From positions 1 through 37,111 of the forward strand of contig JAIKYN010000217.1 of assembly GCA_024683155.1 (NCBI GenBank): a DNA stretch of 37,111 nt, written 5' to 3'. Below are positions 36,820 through 37,111 of the stretch, piece after piece; the stretch's first letter is position 1; the number at the start of each line of letters is the position of its first letter. This DNA comes from Lachnospiraceae bacterium (GTDB taxonomy: Bacteria > Bacillota > Clostridia > Lachnospirales > Lachnospiraceae). The position numbers and the translations under genes were made by a program. The notes under the pieces were generated by a model. It did no database searches. It saw only the letters and a list, made by a program, of their open reading frames with translations, and was not told the DNA's origin.

Positions 36820-36934
36820 CTACTATTATAACGGATTTTTTGACAAAGTAAAAGAAAATATAAGAGAAGAAGAGAGACCGAAAAAGCCCATAAAATCTGG
36901 CATGTGCAAATTTTGACCTAAAGTTTTGCACCCC

Positions 36935-36964
36935 CATTCAAAATGTGTTTCTTGTCATTCAAAA
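36935..36964 (+). promoter_or_regulatory. Two exact 9-bp direct repeats with 21-bp periodicity; candidate AraC-family operator
   Basis: CATTCAAAA at 36935-36943 and 36956-36964; the second overlaps the candidate -35. Confidence 0.5.
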
Positions 36965-36981
36965 CATGAACATGCTAACTT
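36952..36981 (+). promoter_or_regulatory. Candidate promoter of the SBP gene at 37073
   Basis: TTGTCA-18 nt-TAACTT. Confidence 0.4.
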
Positions 36982-36993
36982 GAAGGTGTCAAA

Positions 36994-37007
36994 CGTAAAC
37001 GCTTACA
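36994..37007 (-). promoter_or_regulatory. CcpA/LacI-type operator (cre-like), second copy, inverted
   Basis: Minus strand TGTAAGCGTTTACG, 13/14 match to cre consensus; shares AAAAATGTAAGCGTTT with the copy at 36806. Confidence 0.6.
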
Positions 37008-37072
37008 TTTTTAACCTTGTTTTGAAAAAATCATCTTGAACAAGGGGTAAGCAAGAACATAGGAGGGACGTT

Positions 37073-37111
37073 ATGAAGAAGAAGTTAGTTTCTATGCTTC
37101 TGGTTGCCGCT
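37073..37111 (+). CDS. Start of a secreted protein, probably an ABC transporter substrate-binding lipoprotein (truncated by window)
   Basis: GGAGGG SD, ATG, MKKKLVSMLLVAA signal-peptide start; location divergent from the AraC regulator. Confidence 0.55.
   Translation, partial: MKKKLVSMLLVAA

Noticed and set aside
1-37111. CRISPR, toxin-antitoxin, phage defence, transposon or prophage
   Set aside because: No spaced direct-repeat array, transposase, integrase or recognisable defence gene was seen; nearly all long ORFs match housekeeping or carbohydrate-use families.

Overview
This window looks like chromosomal DNA from a Firmicute, most likely Lachnospiraceae. That is inferred from gene content and protein style; no search was run. 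From left to right it contains: the 3' end of a GH4 glycosidase; a minus-strand MacA/MacB-like ABC export operon ending in a small secreted repeat protein; an AraC regulator divergent from a carbohydrate ABC importer (SBP plus two permeases); a minus-strand dnaD-dnaC(dnaI)-prs operon; murC; glgC-glgD; spoVG; pth-mfd-diguanylate cyclase; an unannotated 35-aa ORF; a nucleoside uptake and salvage cluster (BMP lipoprotein, ABC ATPase, two permeases, small membrane protein, deoC, tdk) with hypB at its end; and a pectin/oligogalacturonide module (GH105, GH28, pectinesterase, membrane-bound AraC regulator, and the start of a divergent SBP). No rRNA, tRNA, CRISPR array, phage or transposase was recognised. 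The best leads are regulatory. (1) A cluster of DnaA-box-like sequences lies upstream of the dnaD-dnaC-prs operon. (2) A terminator-like hairpin buries the Shine-Dalgarno of the 35-aa ORF, while a candidate internal promoter would start transcription inside the hairpin loop. (3) The pectin-locus promoter has exact 9-bp direct repeats spaced 21 bp, and two inverted CcpA/LacI-type operators flank the divergent region. All regulatory claims are inferences from sequence and need testing.
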